Origin: Ophiura sarsii
Taxonomy: Eukaryota; Echinodermata; Ophiuroidea; Amphilepidida; Ophiuridae
Assembly: GCA_035610835.1 (NCBI GenBank)
Contig: CM069450.1
Location: 32,914,971-32,978,970, forward strand
Direction of reading: 5' to 3'
DNA: 64,000 nt
Made by a program: the position numbers and the translations under genes. Numbering within the stretch: position 1 is the first letter of the stretch; each line of letters starts with the position of its first letter. The notes below the pieces were generated by a model. That model did no database searches. It was not told the origin of the DNA and worked only from the letters and a program-made list of their open reading frames with translations. This document shows positions 1 to 13,062 of the stretch, piece after piece.

Positions 1-2741
1 GCTAGTAACACACTTTTAAGTTTAGTTTAATTGATGTATTGAAGTTTGCATTTCAAGTCATTATGTCGTCTGATGTATGGATATCAATTAGCCTCTTGCC
101 CAAATGATCGTCGTGGTTAAGCAGTCCAGGCAAATGACCAAATCTGGAAATCAGGTTATATTTCCAAATCTGGAAATGCAGTGATAAATTAATTTTGCAG
201 GTGGTTATTTTTTTTTGTGAATTGTCAAAGGGCATTACTAATTTTGTGGATACTTATATTTTGTGATTCGAAACCATACAAACATGTCATAAATATACTG
301 ACATTTTTTTTGTCATAAATATACTGACAATTTTTTTTTTTAGGTAATTATTTTCGCGAATTTAAGCACTAGCATTTTTTTTTTGCGCAATTAAATAGTT
401 CGCAAAATTAGCAGTTTTCTGCCCAGGGACTGGTTATAAAAATGATTTTAAAAAAAAGGACTGACTCATTCTCGGTAAATCATGTTTAAAAGAGAATTCA
501 CTAAATAACCACCGTGGCGTTTAATTATTGATCGTGCCGCCCTTTTAAAAATAAAGGAATTAATTGATTAATTAATTAGGCATTATACCACGGCATGGTA
601 CTGGTATATTTGGTGCATAGTAACACTTTCCACGCGGCTTTAGTACTACAACTTTAAAACTCTTAGTCTTATCTCAAGATTTTATGAACCAAAGCTGGTA
701 ATATTCATACTAATGTCAATGCATTTAGCATGGTGATTCCGAATGTGGTGGTAAATTTCCATTATGTTGACATTTTTTGGAACATTTTTATGCATTTAGT
801 TGTAATGTCGTCTACAGACGCCTGCCGCGTTGAGAGTGTAGGTATAATAGTGTATTAATAGCAGTATCGATATTGTATTGTGAATTTTTAATAGGCCATA
901 TATTGAAACCGTACGACAAGTCCTAAGAAATATATAAAATTGACCTACAGTGGTATCATTTAGATAGTATAACATAAGACAAGACGATATTTTCATATTG
1001 CAGCATAATATCCATGAACGTATAAAATTGATGGTTGAGAGAAATTGATGCTTTGAATTTCAGGTCCAACAAGTTCTGTTGTTATTTTAAATATGTATTG
1101 CTGAAATTCAGTTTCACTATAGACCAAGTGTATATTTTGCAATTTTATGTGTGGGAATTGATTGATTCGTTTTATGCTTTCTGTTTGATTGCACTCCATA
1201 CTTAGTCTTCTTGCTTGCTACTATTCATATTGCTGTAGGATATTGCCTAACAGTAATATATTTTTGTCATATATTTAGGCCACAAATTTACCTGCTAAAT
1301 TGTTGGTTTTTCTTTTGGCTGATACAGTTTTGGTTAGAAAGACTCAGAATTTCCGCTCACCCACCAATATCAATTTTGGGCGTTTTCCTTGTGAAATCAA
1401 GTTGTTGAAATAAATTCGAGTGTTTTGATAGCATGGGTAAATTCCACTCCCTACTTTAAGTATGTCCCCATTGTACTTGTTGAGTTTTATAAGCCTAATT
1501 TATTTAAAGTAACTTTAGTTATTGGGCGACCCAGGCAATAACACTCAGCATAATTGAATTGTTATTACCAGTTGCAGTGGTCTCTAGTAAACGATGGTAT
1601 TTCACTACTATAATTTTCAATAGGCCTACAATTATATTTAGATAATCCACACAATTCGGGGGTAGATACGAGTTGTTAGTCTCATATTGAAAGTATAATC
1701 TGAGTTTTAGTACCAGTTATTATATATTGATAATGGCTGTTTGCCTCGTACTACCTACCTGTACGCTCACAAACAAAATATTTAAATACTTACCATAGTA
1801 ATAGTCTCTTATAGGTACCTATCTATTCAATAACCAATAGGCCTAAAATACTTATAATAGTTAGTGCTCCCCTTATCGGCTGACTTAATTAGCATAAACT
1901 CTGATTATTTTCAAATCACAGAGACTGGACGTCTCGTTTTGATAAACATCCATTGTCATGTAGGAATACTAGGATTGTGACAATACACTTTAAATTGTGG
2001 TATAAGTATAACCATAAAAACTTACCACCCAACCAGGCCTAGTAAAGTATTATATTCATAAAATTCACTCTCGATATTTAATAGTAGTTAAACTTCTAAT
2101 TCTTGAATTTTATAGTACTTATTAATATTATTATACAATAGATTTTTTTATATATACATTTACGAATGACCTTTTCAACAGTAAGATGTAAATAGGCATT
2201 CATTGTTAATTTTCATTGTAACAATACACTTGAAATCGTGGTAGGTCTCGGCCTATTATAGTGCTATATTCATGAAATTCACCCTTGAGTTGGGCGACAT
2301 TCTAGTCTCTCACATTATATACTAGTAGCCTAGGTAAACTCCTAATCCTTGATTTTTAAATGAATTATTATTCTACGGTAGATATGTGGATATGCATACT
2401 TTACAAATAACCTTTGTACATTAAAATATAGGCCTGCTACTATATTATTTTTAACACTAAACACTTAACATTAAGATATATAGGCCTACCAATAATTCTA
2501 ACACTGACATTTACATTAAGATGGATAGGCATATTTCTTCAAGCAATTACTTATCTTTTTTTTTCTTCTTCTTAAATATTAAGGTTATCTAATGTCTCTC
2601 TGGTGCAGAAAATGTAAAAAAGGATTAGAGAAATGACATGTTTAAATTAAACCAATATTATGTGTCCCATAATTCCTTCTGACGTGGGTGGGCAGTACTA
2701 TAATACACCTATAGAGTTTGAGATGGTTCAACATTTCTCAT
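1..2741. other. non-coding stretch, no gene seen
   Basis: AT-rich intergenic or intronic sequence. Reading both strands I find only short open frames of about 60 codons with no recognisable domain, no tRNA and no long repeat other than the dispersed repeat copy at 612-838. TAGGCCTA-like words recur, as they do through the rest of the window. Confidence 0.6.
612..838 (+). repeat. dispersed repeat, copy 1 of 4
   Basis: Shares an ordered set of words with 42390-42640, 43036-43290 and 52590-52832: a GGTGCAT start, CACTTTCCACGCGG, then TGGTGATTCC, a TTTTGACATTTTT core, and a closing TGTCGTCTRCAGACGCCTGCC end. Three copies lie in introns of the hydroxylase genes; this one is about 42 kb away and unrelated to that duplication. 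I see no coding capacity or clear terminal repeats. It is probably a short non-autonomous transposon. Confidence 0.6.
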
Positions 2742-2775
2742 TCAATATAATATACAAATTGTAAAAATTGAAGGG

Positions 2776-2968
2776 ATGAGAGGATATGTACAAACACCTT
2801 CTGGGTATAAACCGAAGGCACAATGGTCAGATGATGATATCAAGTTATCTAATGACCCGATTACCCCCCTCCCCCACATTCCATCCCCATTGTCCGTTAC
2901 GGTAACACCAAATGCGGACAATGTGGATTTACCAAGACCCGACACACCACCGCGGTCACCGCGGATAG
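2776..2968 (+). CDS. possible orphan coding exon, unknown protein
   Basis: I do not recognise this protein. An open frame beginning ATG at 2776 reads as plausible protein for about 64 residues: SGYKPKAQWSDDDIKLS, then a Pro/Ser/Thr-rich tract ending PRPDTPPRSPRIG. After that the frame turns into low-complexity hydrophobic sequence, as intron read-through would. A consensus-like splice donor (GATAG then GTAGGT) lies at 2968/2969, just where the composition changes. The acidic and proline-rich character suggests a disordered, possibly phosphorylated linker. No acceptor with a good pyrimidine tract lies upstream, so it may be a first coding exon. No partner exons were found, and it could be a chance ORF. 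Confidence 0.35.
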
Positions 2969-4011
2969 GTAGGTCAATGTCAATGATTTTCCAACTTATA
3001 AGTTTGTCTTTCAATATCTATAATTCTTATACTATAACTTCTTCCCTTGCTATAAACTAGTTCAGTTTATCTTTCTTTTAACTCTTGCTTCTTTTCTAGC
3101 TATAATTAGATTAATGATGTGAACAGGCTCTCGTGTGTCGAGTGCACTCTTTTGATATCTTCTAAGTGTCGGTAGCGGTACCCGGATGATCTTCTATTAA
3201 TCACCTTATGTAGTTAGTTGTTGTGTGCCGAACTTTGTAATAGTTAAGTTTTTTTTCCGCAATCGCCGTATGCTTGTCTTTGGGGATATTTTGTTTAAAA
3301 ATAAATAATTAAAAAGTCCAACTAAAAGATAAATACAATTATATTTTGGGTCCGCCTTCAGGTGATGACCGGGCCTCAAAGGTCTCCAGTAATATACGTC
3401 GGTGGAGTAACATTAAAAATAAATAGTTACTAATAGTAGGCGAGATTCACACAATGGCATGGCATGGGTGACCACTTACTTACACTGACTTCGTACATCA
3501 TGTTAGCATAGAACATGCGGAAGACAGATGTATTGCAGCAGGTAACGCGGCGGTAGAATGCTTTTGTTTCAACGTGTCAGTGCATGGTAGCGCGTAGAGT
3601 GGTCATAGGCTCTTCAAAAGATATTGTGACCTTTTATTTTTTACATACGTTTTTTTTTTAGAAGTGTTCCACATCACTTAGATTTATGTGTGTTAAAACC
3701 AGAATTTTTCCTCCGTACCAAGAAATTGGGTTGGGCTACTTCAGTAATTTCACGGCCGTAATTACGAGTAAGACCTATTTGACGTGCTAATAGTCCGCGT
3801 TTGTTAATTAAAGAAAATATAATATTCGACCATTGGTCGTCCTAATTAAAATTTGCAACATCTTTTGCTATACAGAATATCAATATTGATTGGTTATACG
3901 GTCCTTGCGGTTACAATTTGCCGATTGCTGACACCGGTTCACTCACGGGTATACACATTGTGATTTTGATAATTTCATTCTGTTCTTACACGTATCAGTA
4001 TCTTGATCTAG
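2969..4011. other. non-coding stretch, no gene seen
   Basis: No coding signal, RNA gene or structured repeat recognised on either strand. Confidence 0.5.
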
Positions 4012-4016
4012 TATCC

Positions 4017-4330
4017 CAGGCCCGTCAGATGGGGGGGGCGACGGTTGCGATCGCCCCCCCCCCCCCCCTTTGAAAATCTTCCCCGGAAAATTTGACCAAA
4101 AACAGAGAAAATCCCCCTCCCCAAAAAAAATTTCGCGCGCTACGCGAGCATATGTCTTCCCAAAATGCAATATTCTTTGGTACAAGCTTGGTTAAAGCTA
4201 AAATGTAGCTCAATCGTGCAAAAAAGGGTAAATTTGAAAATTTTCGCGCGCTACGCGCGCAATTCTTTACTCAAAAAAGGTGATTTTTTTGAAAACGCCC
4301 CCCCTTTGAAAAAAGTGTCTTACGGGCCTG
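4017..4330. mobile_element. short TIR element (MITE) with 5-bp target duplication
   Basis: The ends are inverted copies of CAGGCCCGTMAGA, and TATCC flanks both sides (4012-4016 and 4331-4335). The 314-bp interior holds a G7 run, a C14 run and two copies of a TTTCGCGCGCTACGCG-type palindrome. These are modules that recur beside poly-C tracts elsewhere in the window. There is no transposase, so it is non-autonomous. The short open frames crossing it on the minus strand are glycine and proline runs made by the homopolymers. Confidence 0.7.
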
Positions 4331-4335
4331 TATCC

Positions 4336-5611
4336 ATTCATCCACTTACTTACATGTAACACTTCGACACACTCTCCATATTGTCACCGTCTTCTATATA
4401 CTCTATTCCTTCTAGATACAATTTTTAAAGAATTTGCCTTCTCTTCTACTGTACCTTCTCTTCCCTCTCTCATTCAATCTTCCCCTAAAATGTCCGGGGT
4501 AAGACCCCGCAACAATTGCCCCTTCCCCTTCCCTTTTAATTTCTATAATTGCTGCATTCTGGAATAGGTTGAACTTGGACGTGAAAGCACCCTTCTCATC
4601 CTCAAATTTCGCTTCCATTTCTGTTACATCACTCGAATGTCTCTCTCATGAACTCTATTACTACTTTCGTTGCTGTTCATCCCTTGAATGAATGACTAGC
4701 CAACCTTGGCTCATACTTTAATTCGCTTTATTCCATTTTCGCCGACACGTCCACATTCAACAGCGCAACTACGCGCGGAGGAGTCTAAAATTTTCATATG
4801 ATATGTGTATATATTGTATAACAATAAGTTGAAATTATAGTTTATACCATGTAAATGCAAGTAATGTAACTACCTCTAAGGCAATAATCCATCGGTGCTC
4901 ATTGACATAGAAAGAGGCTCACTACGTATACATGGTTATCATCACCAAATAGGTGTAAACATGTTGAAAAAAGACCAAATATTATAAAGAGTTATGCTAA
5001 CCATAGTTTACCTCATTTTTATATATCTATTCTTATATATTAAATAACTAAATAAATAACTAGGAAACATTGTAAAACATTGTAAAACGGTAACGTGTGC
5101 CTATAGCACAGATGAACTAGTGGAATACGATACTCAGAGCAGACGTTACCTAATAATTAGACAACTTTAACAATGCCAATAATAATGATCCCAAGCCTTC
5201 TATAAGGTGTTGTCTATTCATAAATTACTATTTTCCTGGACAATTGGTTAAATCACCATTATTTTTCTTGGAATTGATTTAAAATGAAAGTAGAGTAAAA
5301 TAAAAAGAAATTGATTAAAAATATCAAAATAACATTAGAGTGAACTTGTTACATAAGTTCATAGTATATAAACAACCAATTGGAAGGGAAAATGATTGGA
5401 AGAAACGAAACATAATAACGCAGGCTTATACATAAATAAGTTACATGTAATGCTCCGACCACTATGAAAACTCTCTCATTGCTTGCGTGGTAGATTTCGA
5501 TCGCGACAGGAGCATGCGCAGATGCGATTTTTGTGTAAGTGGTCTGTGATTTTGTCAATATTATATTTTTACTGTGATTTGTCGATCTGCATTAAATGCA
5601 AAAAGTAACAA
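4336..5611. other. non-coding stretch, no gene seen
   Basis: No ORF with recognisable content and no structured repeat on either strand; AT-rich throughout. Confidence 0.5.
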
Positions 5612-5628
5612 CGCCCCCGGCTGGACTC

Positions 5629-5668
<40 letters not shown>

Positions 5669-5685
5669 AATTGCGCCACGGAGGT
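5612..5685 (-). tRNA. tRNA-Asn: tRNA-Asn (anticodon GTT)
   Basis: Read on the minus strand, 74 nt fold as a tRNA. The anticodon stem TTCGG/CCGAA encloses loop CTGTTAA, giving anticodon GTT (Asn). The A box begins TGGCGCAATTGG and the B box GGTTCGAGTCC matches the consensus. The discriminator base is G and no intron is present. A T5 run about ten nt past the 3' end is a Pol III terminator. Oddities are a G-G mismatch in the T stem, an A-C first acceptor pair and one G-T pair, so it could be a slightly decayed copy or the head of a tRNA-derived SINE. No SINE body or A-rich tail is seen, so a tRNA gene is the better call. Confidence 0.82.
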
Positions 5686-7259
5686 GATTATTACTAGGCT
5701 GTTTTGGTTTGTCATGTTCACCCGTACACTTCCCCGTACACTTTCTTGCAAAGTCGGGCATCGTTTTTTCTCAAATGTTGCTTGCATATTGCCTTTGCTG
5801 TCGCCTTTAATACATGTGCTGTTACTTGAACTTGGAACCAACGTTTAATTTGAACTGTCTATTTTCAATAAAAAAATACTCCAATACGGGAAAAAAATCA
5901 GAAAAGCTCACAGACAACAAATAAGAACATCATTTTACTCGACCTAAAATTTCAATCAACGGATTTCAATCATCGGCAAAACCCGATGATGTGAGTGACG
6001 TCATTTAATGAGCTCATTAGCATAATTTATGTCCGTGAAATATACAATAGGGTTTTGGTAGTGCCGACGGTGGTATTAAGCCAACCGCATTATGGATGCA
6101 AAGCCAATAATTATGAAGTGCCTTGCTCTATTTACTCTTTATATCAGGAAGGGTTATTAAATACATGGATGGGTTTCTATATACCTTCATCCAGTCAATA
6201 GTTAGGTCACCCAAGCCCTATATGAAAGCTATGAAGATTGTTAAACGGGGTCAGTCGTCACAAACATGCACAAACACAAAAGTCAAACGACCTTGCTATT
6301 GTCATGCTATTGTCAACACTCCCTGCACAGAGGTCTGCAGTGCAAATCTGTACGATTTTCGCCATGTAATGTCAATGACAGATTTCATTTCGTGGTATAA
6401 AGCTATGAGGTTACCGTGGTCTTCGCTATCTCCAAGCAGATAGAGCAATACGCACACGGACTATTTTGTAGACGAGGGTTCATTTCATGATTTGGTGAGG
6501 TTTAGAATGAGTTAGGATTCCTGTAATTTTGAAGACCACGGATTTTCAAAACGTGAATTTTCCGGCATTGTACGACATAAATTTGGTCACCAAACGTGTT
6601 TAAAACTATACATTTTACTGTTCTGCAGATGTTATTGACCCTCCTCTAAAATTCTACATGATTTTTAACACGTTTCTTAGTTTTTGAGATGCCCAATAGA
6701 CCATTTCCCGAAGCTATTTCTAGCAAATATTGCAGTCACTATGACTCCATTGTTTTCTTGCGTATAACAAAATATGACATGCAGCGTGACCTCCCTACTG
6801 GCTGCATCCCTGTGTTGAACAGTCTAAGTATGATCCATGAATGATCATTATCATAAGATCGTAATATGTACTACTAAACTTAAGAGATTTTTGGGTTAGG
6901 ATAGTTCCATGAATAATAATTTTTATTAAACTTACAAAAGGTACTACTAAAGTAAAGTAAGAATGGGAGTAGGATATTTAACAGTGCCGCCAGCACACCT
7001 TAAGATCATTACATGCACTCTCTCTTAACTATGATTATTTGAGTTTATGTCGTCCCCTACAGATACCATTCCCTCAGAACTCACGTGTAAGTCGGCGTTC
7101 CAATTTTCGACCTGGCGAGGTACCTTTCATACTCGGGCAGGTCGATTATCAACGAGTTCGCCGACCAACCTATGTCATAAGAGGGAAGGTAGGACTTCGC
7201 GTTATTCAGCACATAGCACGATGACTCCAGGCCACTGAGAGGTGATACGTTGTAGGTTA
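5686..7259. other. non-coding stretch, no gene seen
   Basis: Several open frames of 60-106 codons occur (for example 6123-6443 on the plus strand) but none shows domain-like composition, splice context or similarity to a family I know. A GC-richer patch at 7050-7255 abuts the foldback element and may be a remnant of an older transposon. Confidence 0.5.
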
Positions 7260-7279
7260 CCCTGGTTCTTAATAAGTAC

Positions 7280-7860
7280 ATTTTAAGTATACTTTTTTGG
7301 TACTTTTATGGTACTTTTATGGTACTTTTCAAGCAAAAAGTACAATTTAAGTATACTTACAATATACTTATTTCTAGTTTTAGTAGAATTTGGTGTACTT
7401 AAAATGTACTTTTGTGTACTTAAATTGTACTTTTTCTGGACTTAGAAAATAAGGACCCAAATTAAAGGACTATTTGTATACTTAATGTGTACTTTTCTTT
7501 GACTTGTATACTTTTAACATCATCAAATATACTTAAAATATACTTATTTCTGACTCTAATCTTTTTTGGAACATGACCAGTGTACTTAAAGTATACTTTT
7601 TTTGGGACTTGTGCAATTTTTAACATCATCAAGTGTACTTATAATATACTTATTTCTCACTTGGATGTTTTTCTAATCTTTTTTGGAACATGATCAGTGT
7701 ACTTAATTTGTACTTTTTTAGGACTTGGAAAATGTCTTTGCATCATCAAGTATACTTAAAATATACTTATTTCATACTTATGTTTTTGAACACAACCAGT
7801 ATACTTCAATTGTACTTTTTGAGGACTAAGGCCATTATAATTTTGACATCAAGTGTTCCA
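7280..7860. repeat. left arm array of GTACTT/AAGTATAC repeats
   Basis: Irregular tandem runs of GTACTTAAAATGTACTT, AAGTATACTT and ATACTTATTT units, with longer-range periods (the phrase TTTTTTGGAACATGA recurs). Inverted relative to much of the right arm. Confidence 0.75.
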
Positions 7861-9639
7861 TACTGATTTCATACTTGATTTTCCTCCTTTCTTTCAACAT
7901 ACCTGTGTACATGCGGGTTTATGTACTTAATAATCTTGGTCCTGGGAGGGGACGCAGAAAAAAATCAATAGAGTCTATTCTGACCATGTGAAAAGTATGC
8001 TATTCTGCAGACACCCCCCCCCCCCCCACCCTCACCGCTGTATTTTACCAAAAACACATGGCATGCAGAGCTACCAACTAAAATAAATAGTACAGAAATT
8101 CATAAATAACTAAAACATCCCATCCCTCGATTTATCTATTATTAAATAAATTTGTAATTAATAATGAAATGACAATTAAATAATCGATCAATTATTAAAT
8201 ATATATTTATTATTGAAATACGATTGATAGATACATAGATTAATTTGATAATACAATAAATACATAGATTAATTAATTCAATTATACAATTTATATATTT
8301 ATTTATGCTTTTATTATCATGAACTGTTGGAATCAGTTATGTATTTTATAAATTTATATTGATTAATAGACAACAATTACTTTAAGTAGTAATAATTTTT
8401 TAACAATTTTATCGCATCGATTTATCTATTCAATATATTTGTAATTATCAAATGAAAAATAAATAATCGATCAATGATTAAATAATTTTTTGTTATTGCA
8501 ATACGATTAATATTTATGTAGATTAATTGAATAATAACATTGATATATTTATTATCCACTGTTGGAATAAGTATTATATTAAATTAATCTTATAGTAATT
8601 CATTAATGTATTTATTGTTTAATTAATGAATTAGTGAATAAATGAATTAATTATTGATTGATGTAGTGATTCAATTCAATAATTAAGTTGGTTTAATTGT
8701 ATTTATCTATTCAATCACTGGATTAAAAATAATGAATGATGTTTTTTATTTATAGCTTAATCATTATATAAATGAACAGATAAACACATACTAGTACAAT
8801 TTCAATGAAATTGATTCAATATAAAGGCCATTAATTGAAGCTTTTAATCTTCCTCATCTGAGCGATGATTGTCTTTTAAAAGACTCTTCTTTTTTCTAGC
8901 AACACTTTGTTTACATAATTACACACCAGCAGTAGTGCACATGCTGGTTCCCTGCATCAATAGGCTCCACACAACATGGATAACTTGGGCCAGGGATCCA
9001 GGGTGCAGGGACCCAGCATACCTGGTGCATTGTTTAAATTTGTGTTTTAACTGCCGTTGGAAGTGATGTTGAGACTTATGAAAGAGGCCCGTAAAAGAGG
9101 CTCAAAAATCATTTGAAATAACAAGAATGAGGCAATAATCAGTTAATAGGGAGACCATGCTGTTAAGGAATAACACTGCCATGACTGCATTGATTGTACA
9201 GAGCAGATTATAGTTCGTTTATGTTCAAAAATGGTACCGATCGGCGACCGATGTATGCTTGGTTGGAATGATCATGATGCATGATTTGATGCGGTGAAAG
9301 CACAATTCAACGAGACGATTCGCTGAGAAGAAGAACTGATGAATTCCTGAAGATTAATAGTAAGGACATGTACCTTTGTTTTACAAGCATCCTGTATTTC
9401 TGTGTAAATCGATTTCAATTATTTACAAAAGTTAAGTCAAAAATAATAAGCTTACTCCATTGACTTCAACAGTGAAAATTATGTGGTAAATTCAAATTTA
9501 TCCATACATGTTGAGATTGGTGTCAGAATATAGACCTTATTCATACTCACAAAATGGCTCATGAATGAAGTCAAACAGACATACTGTTGCAGAGATAAAG
9601 TAATTTGAATGTTGACAATATTCTGCCGAGGACCGACAT

Positions 9640-10375
9640 GACCGAGGTAGGCATGCATGATCATAACATTTTGAAAATAAAAGTATCTCTTTTTGAAAAT
9701 GGAATACATGGAAACTAAGTACTTTTCTATAAAAAAGATGGTTCAATAATGTTAGGGATGTCCATATCATTGACTACAACAGAGGCCCAAGGGTAGGGAT
9801 GTTCATATCATTGACTATAGATGGCGACATTTTTTTTGGAAAAAAGTTGACAAAAATATGTAGAAAACTTCATATTTACCTCTTTTAAATCCAGCGGAAA
9901 AGTACGAAACAAGCTGGGTGTATTCACTGATGTCTTAATAACCCCACACAAGCAACTGGACATCATGAAAGTAAACCCTTTTTTACCTAAAATGATTTAA
10001 AATGTGCATGACTTGCCCAGTTTTCAGCAATATGAGGCACACTACTTTGGGTTACAACTTTTTTATTATTCAGCCTGCAGACAAGGTTGAACCATCATTT
10101 TTTATTGTAAAGTACTATGTTTCCATGTATTCCATTTTCAAAGAGATAATTTTATTTTCAAAATTTTATGAACATGCCTACCAAGGGTGACTTTTGTTTT
10201 GAACATTTTGTTGGCCAAAATATGTGGAAAACTCCATGTTTAGGCCTACCTCTTTTAAATCCAGCGAAAAAGAACGACACGGGCAGGGATGTATTCACGA
10301 ATGTCTAACTAACCACACACAAGCAACTGGACAACGTCATGAGAATAAAGCCCATTTAAGCTAAAAAATGTTGTA
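9640..10375. repeat. nested inverted and direct repeats inside the foldback element
   Basis: Sequence at 9640-9750 recurs inverted at about 10085-10185 (shared word TTTCCATGTATTCCATTTTC). Sequence at 9835-9990 recurs directly at 10195-10375 (shared CCTCTTTTAAATCCAGCG and ACACAAGCAACTGGACA). This suggests local duplication of a smaller hairpin. Confidence 0.65.
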
Positions 10376-11146
10376 ACTATTACTATGTCACCCTTGGCAA
10401 CGAGGTGGGGTTGGGGAGGGGGTTGCAATTCAATTGGTTCAACCCATCCATTTCTAAAAAATAAAATTGTGGGGAAATTATTGAACATTTTTTAATTGTT
10501 TTGGAGATCGTCAAATGTTGTTGAATTTCATATTGCTATTTTAAAATGCTCATTGTGTCAAGTGTTAAGCTCAAATATTATGACGTTGCACTGACCATTT
10601 ATGGGGAAACGTCGGCAGGCAGGACGTTGGGCAGACGTACATAAATTAGTGATGTTTAGCAGACATTGATCCGACTTTATGGGAAATGTGCTGGCTTGAA
10701 GAAAAAAAGGGAAATAAAGTAAAAAATAAAAACAATCACCCTGAAAATGTCAATCTTGCAGAATATTAAAGATGAGTATGGTAACATTTCTAAAAAAACA
10801 TGTTGAATTCCTAATAAACCAGGCAGAAACAGCCCTGTAATTGTCCGCCTCTATATCCTATTGTTACACGACTGAGTATTTAGACTACAACAAAAGACCA
10901 TTTCTTTTCTGGGCATTAGTTTGCAGATATCTAAATGTCTGTTTGTGAAATGCTCTGGTGGCAGTACCAATAACAAAATGTGGTTTAATTGTTATCATTA
11001 TTTTGCAGATTACACAGTGGCTAATATTATGAAAAAGCGGAGGGAAAGAAGATAGCAAGTGAACTGAGGAGAGACCTGCGTACAAAAACCAACCAAAAGT
11101 GTAAGGAAACTGGCAAATACCCTGTAAGTGATTATCAAAGTAATGT

Positions 11147-11363
11147 AGGGTAAAGTCGCCTATTTTCCGGTCACCGCCTATTTTTGGTCACTTGGGCAAA
11201 ATCATGTAATTGCATCGGTTGTCGCCATTTTAAAAGCAATACCGGCATCAACTATGCGGCGTTTTTTTACCCGTCAGTTTATTACGACGAGGTCATTTTC
11301 ATTACACGATTTGGGCGAAGTGACCGAAAATAGGCGCTGACCGAAAATAGGCGACTTTACCCT
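11147..11363. mobile_element. 217-bp MITE with about 62-bp inverted repeats
   Basis: The ends are inverted copies beginning AGGGTAAAGTCGCCTATTTT. The arms contain two CGCCTATTTT-type repeats each, and the loop is GC-richer than its surroundings. No ORF. It is nested within the larger foldback element. A target duplication is not clear. Confidence 0.75.
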
Positions 11364-12049
11364 CCCAAATGAAGGAACTTTTTCACAAATTAACTTTAGT
11401 ATGAAGCAAAGCAACCAACATCATCTCAAATCACTATGTTGCTTAAAGCAGGGACATGTATGTAACCCCGACAGATGTGAGAATCACAGGTGATAAACAC
11501 ATGAAATTTTAATGGAATGTTTGAAACAGTGACATGTCATTTTAAAAGAAACAATGTCATAGTTCCAAATTGGCAAGAGATTGGCAAGAGATGTTTGTTT
11601 TTTATCTCTTGCGCGCAAAAGTAATCGAAGTAAACGCACACAATTATGGCCATGCATAAGGTTTTGGCAGCATGCATGTGGCCATGTGTTTTGAGTTGGT
11701 TAATTTTTCAGTGCTAAAATTTGTCACACATTTTACACTTAGAAATGCATCAATTTCACTCTGAGATTAAATATTTCCTCCCATGTACTATCTACCACAA
11801 AAAAAGTGTACATTTTCTGAAGGGAAATTTCACAAGGATTCCAAAAATGGTTGTTTTTTTAGTAGGAGGAGGAGGGGCAAGAGGGTTATTGAAAGTCAAA
11901 TACCAAATATTTTTGGGGAAAATTGTCTGACTTTAGGCAATCAATTGACATCATATTTGAGTTGCTCAGCTCAAGAGCTTTTAAAAAAGGTATACTTTTA
12001 CTATGATACCTGTTATAGTTTTTCTGATGTGCGAGGATCTTTGTGACGT

Positions 12050-12640
12050 GGGGAAGCCGGTTCACTTGTGCAAGATTTTGAATGTTATTATCAAACTTTC
12101 TAACTGAAGGGTACTACCTACTAAGGCAAATTACCTATCAAATTAAAGCTTTTGTTGAGTACTTTAAAATGGTACCCTAAGTTCTGTGATAGCATGTTGC
12201 ATTCTTGAATCATGGACAATTTTGTGAAAAGCTTGGGGCGCCGAGGCACGACAAATAAATAACAATTGTGGAACTGCAAATTGATATTTAACTAATATTT
12301 TGATTAATAATGCATTTATATTTTCATTCTTCTTTTTAATATCTTTCAAAAGATGCAAGACATTTGAAATGTTAAAAATAACCCATCCAATATACCACTA
12401 AAATTTTACCTTTCTTAATTTTACATACAGGTGCCTCGGCTCCCCCAAACCTATTTTTCATAAACGTGCATAATCCAAGAATGCAACATACTATCACAAA
12501 ACTTGGGGTACCATTTAAAGTACTCAACAAAAGCTTTAATTTGATAGGTAATTTGCCTGGGTAGGTACTAGTACCCTTCAGTAAGAAATGTTGATAAGAA
12601 CGTTCAAAATCTCGCACAAGCGAACCGGCTCATCCATATT
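12050..12640. repeat. imperfect palindrome, arms about 230 bp
   Basis: The left arm (GACGTGGGGAAGCCGGTTC... to GGCGCCGAGGCACG) is the imperfect reverse complement of the right arm (GGTGCCTCGGCTCCCCC... to CGAACCGGCTCATCC). The loop of about 170 bp is AT-rich. Short inverted matches continue outside (11640-11700 against 12640-12700, sharing ACTCAAAACACATGGCC), so the whole block is probably a nested foldback insertion. Confidence 0.7.
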
Positions 12641-13062
12641 AGCTGACCAACTCAAAACACATGGCCAGGTGTCATGCATACGATGGATAGTGCGCTTGTG
12701 GCCTTGAGCGTGCCTGTGTCCTTATGTAGTTTGAGCACTGGATTGTTCTATACTTAATGTGTAATTTTTTTATTTTTTAAACTTTTCAGAAAAGTCATCA
12801 CGCCAATAAGACGAAAAAGAAGTCATCCAACAAAGAATGAGTTAATTACCGTTATGAGGACATAAGAAATGCGGCAGAAGGTGGGGGGGGGGGGGGGGGG
12901 GGTAATTATTAAGGGGGATACAAGTTCATCACAAGTTCAATAGTGTTGGTAGCTCTGCATGCCATGTGTTTTGGTAAAATACAGCGGGGGGGGGGTGTCT
13001 GAAGAATAGCAAACTTTTCACATGGTCAGAAAGCATACTTTTCACTTGGTCAGAATAGACTT

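Noticed and set aside
6123..6443. 106-codon plus-strand ORF
   Set aside because: No domain, splice site, repeat or codon pattern supports it; within the range expected by chance.
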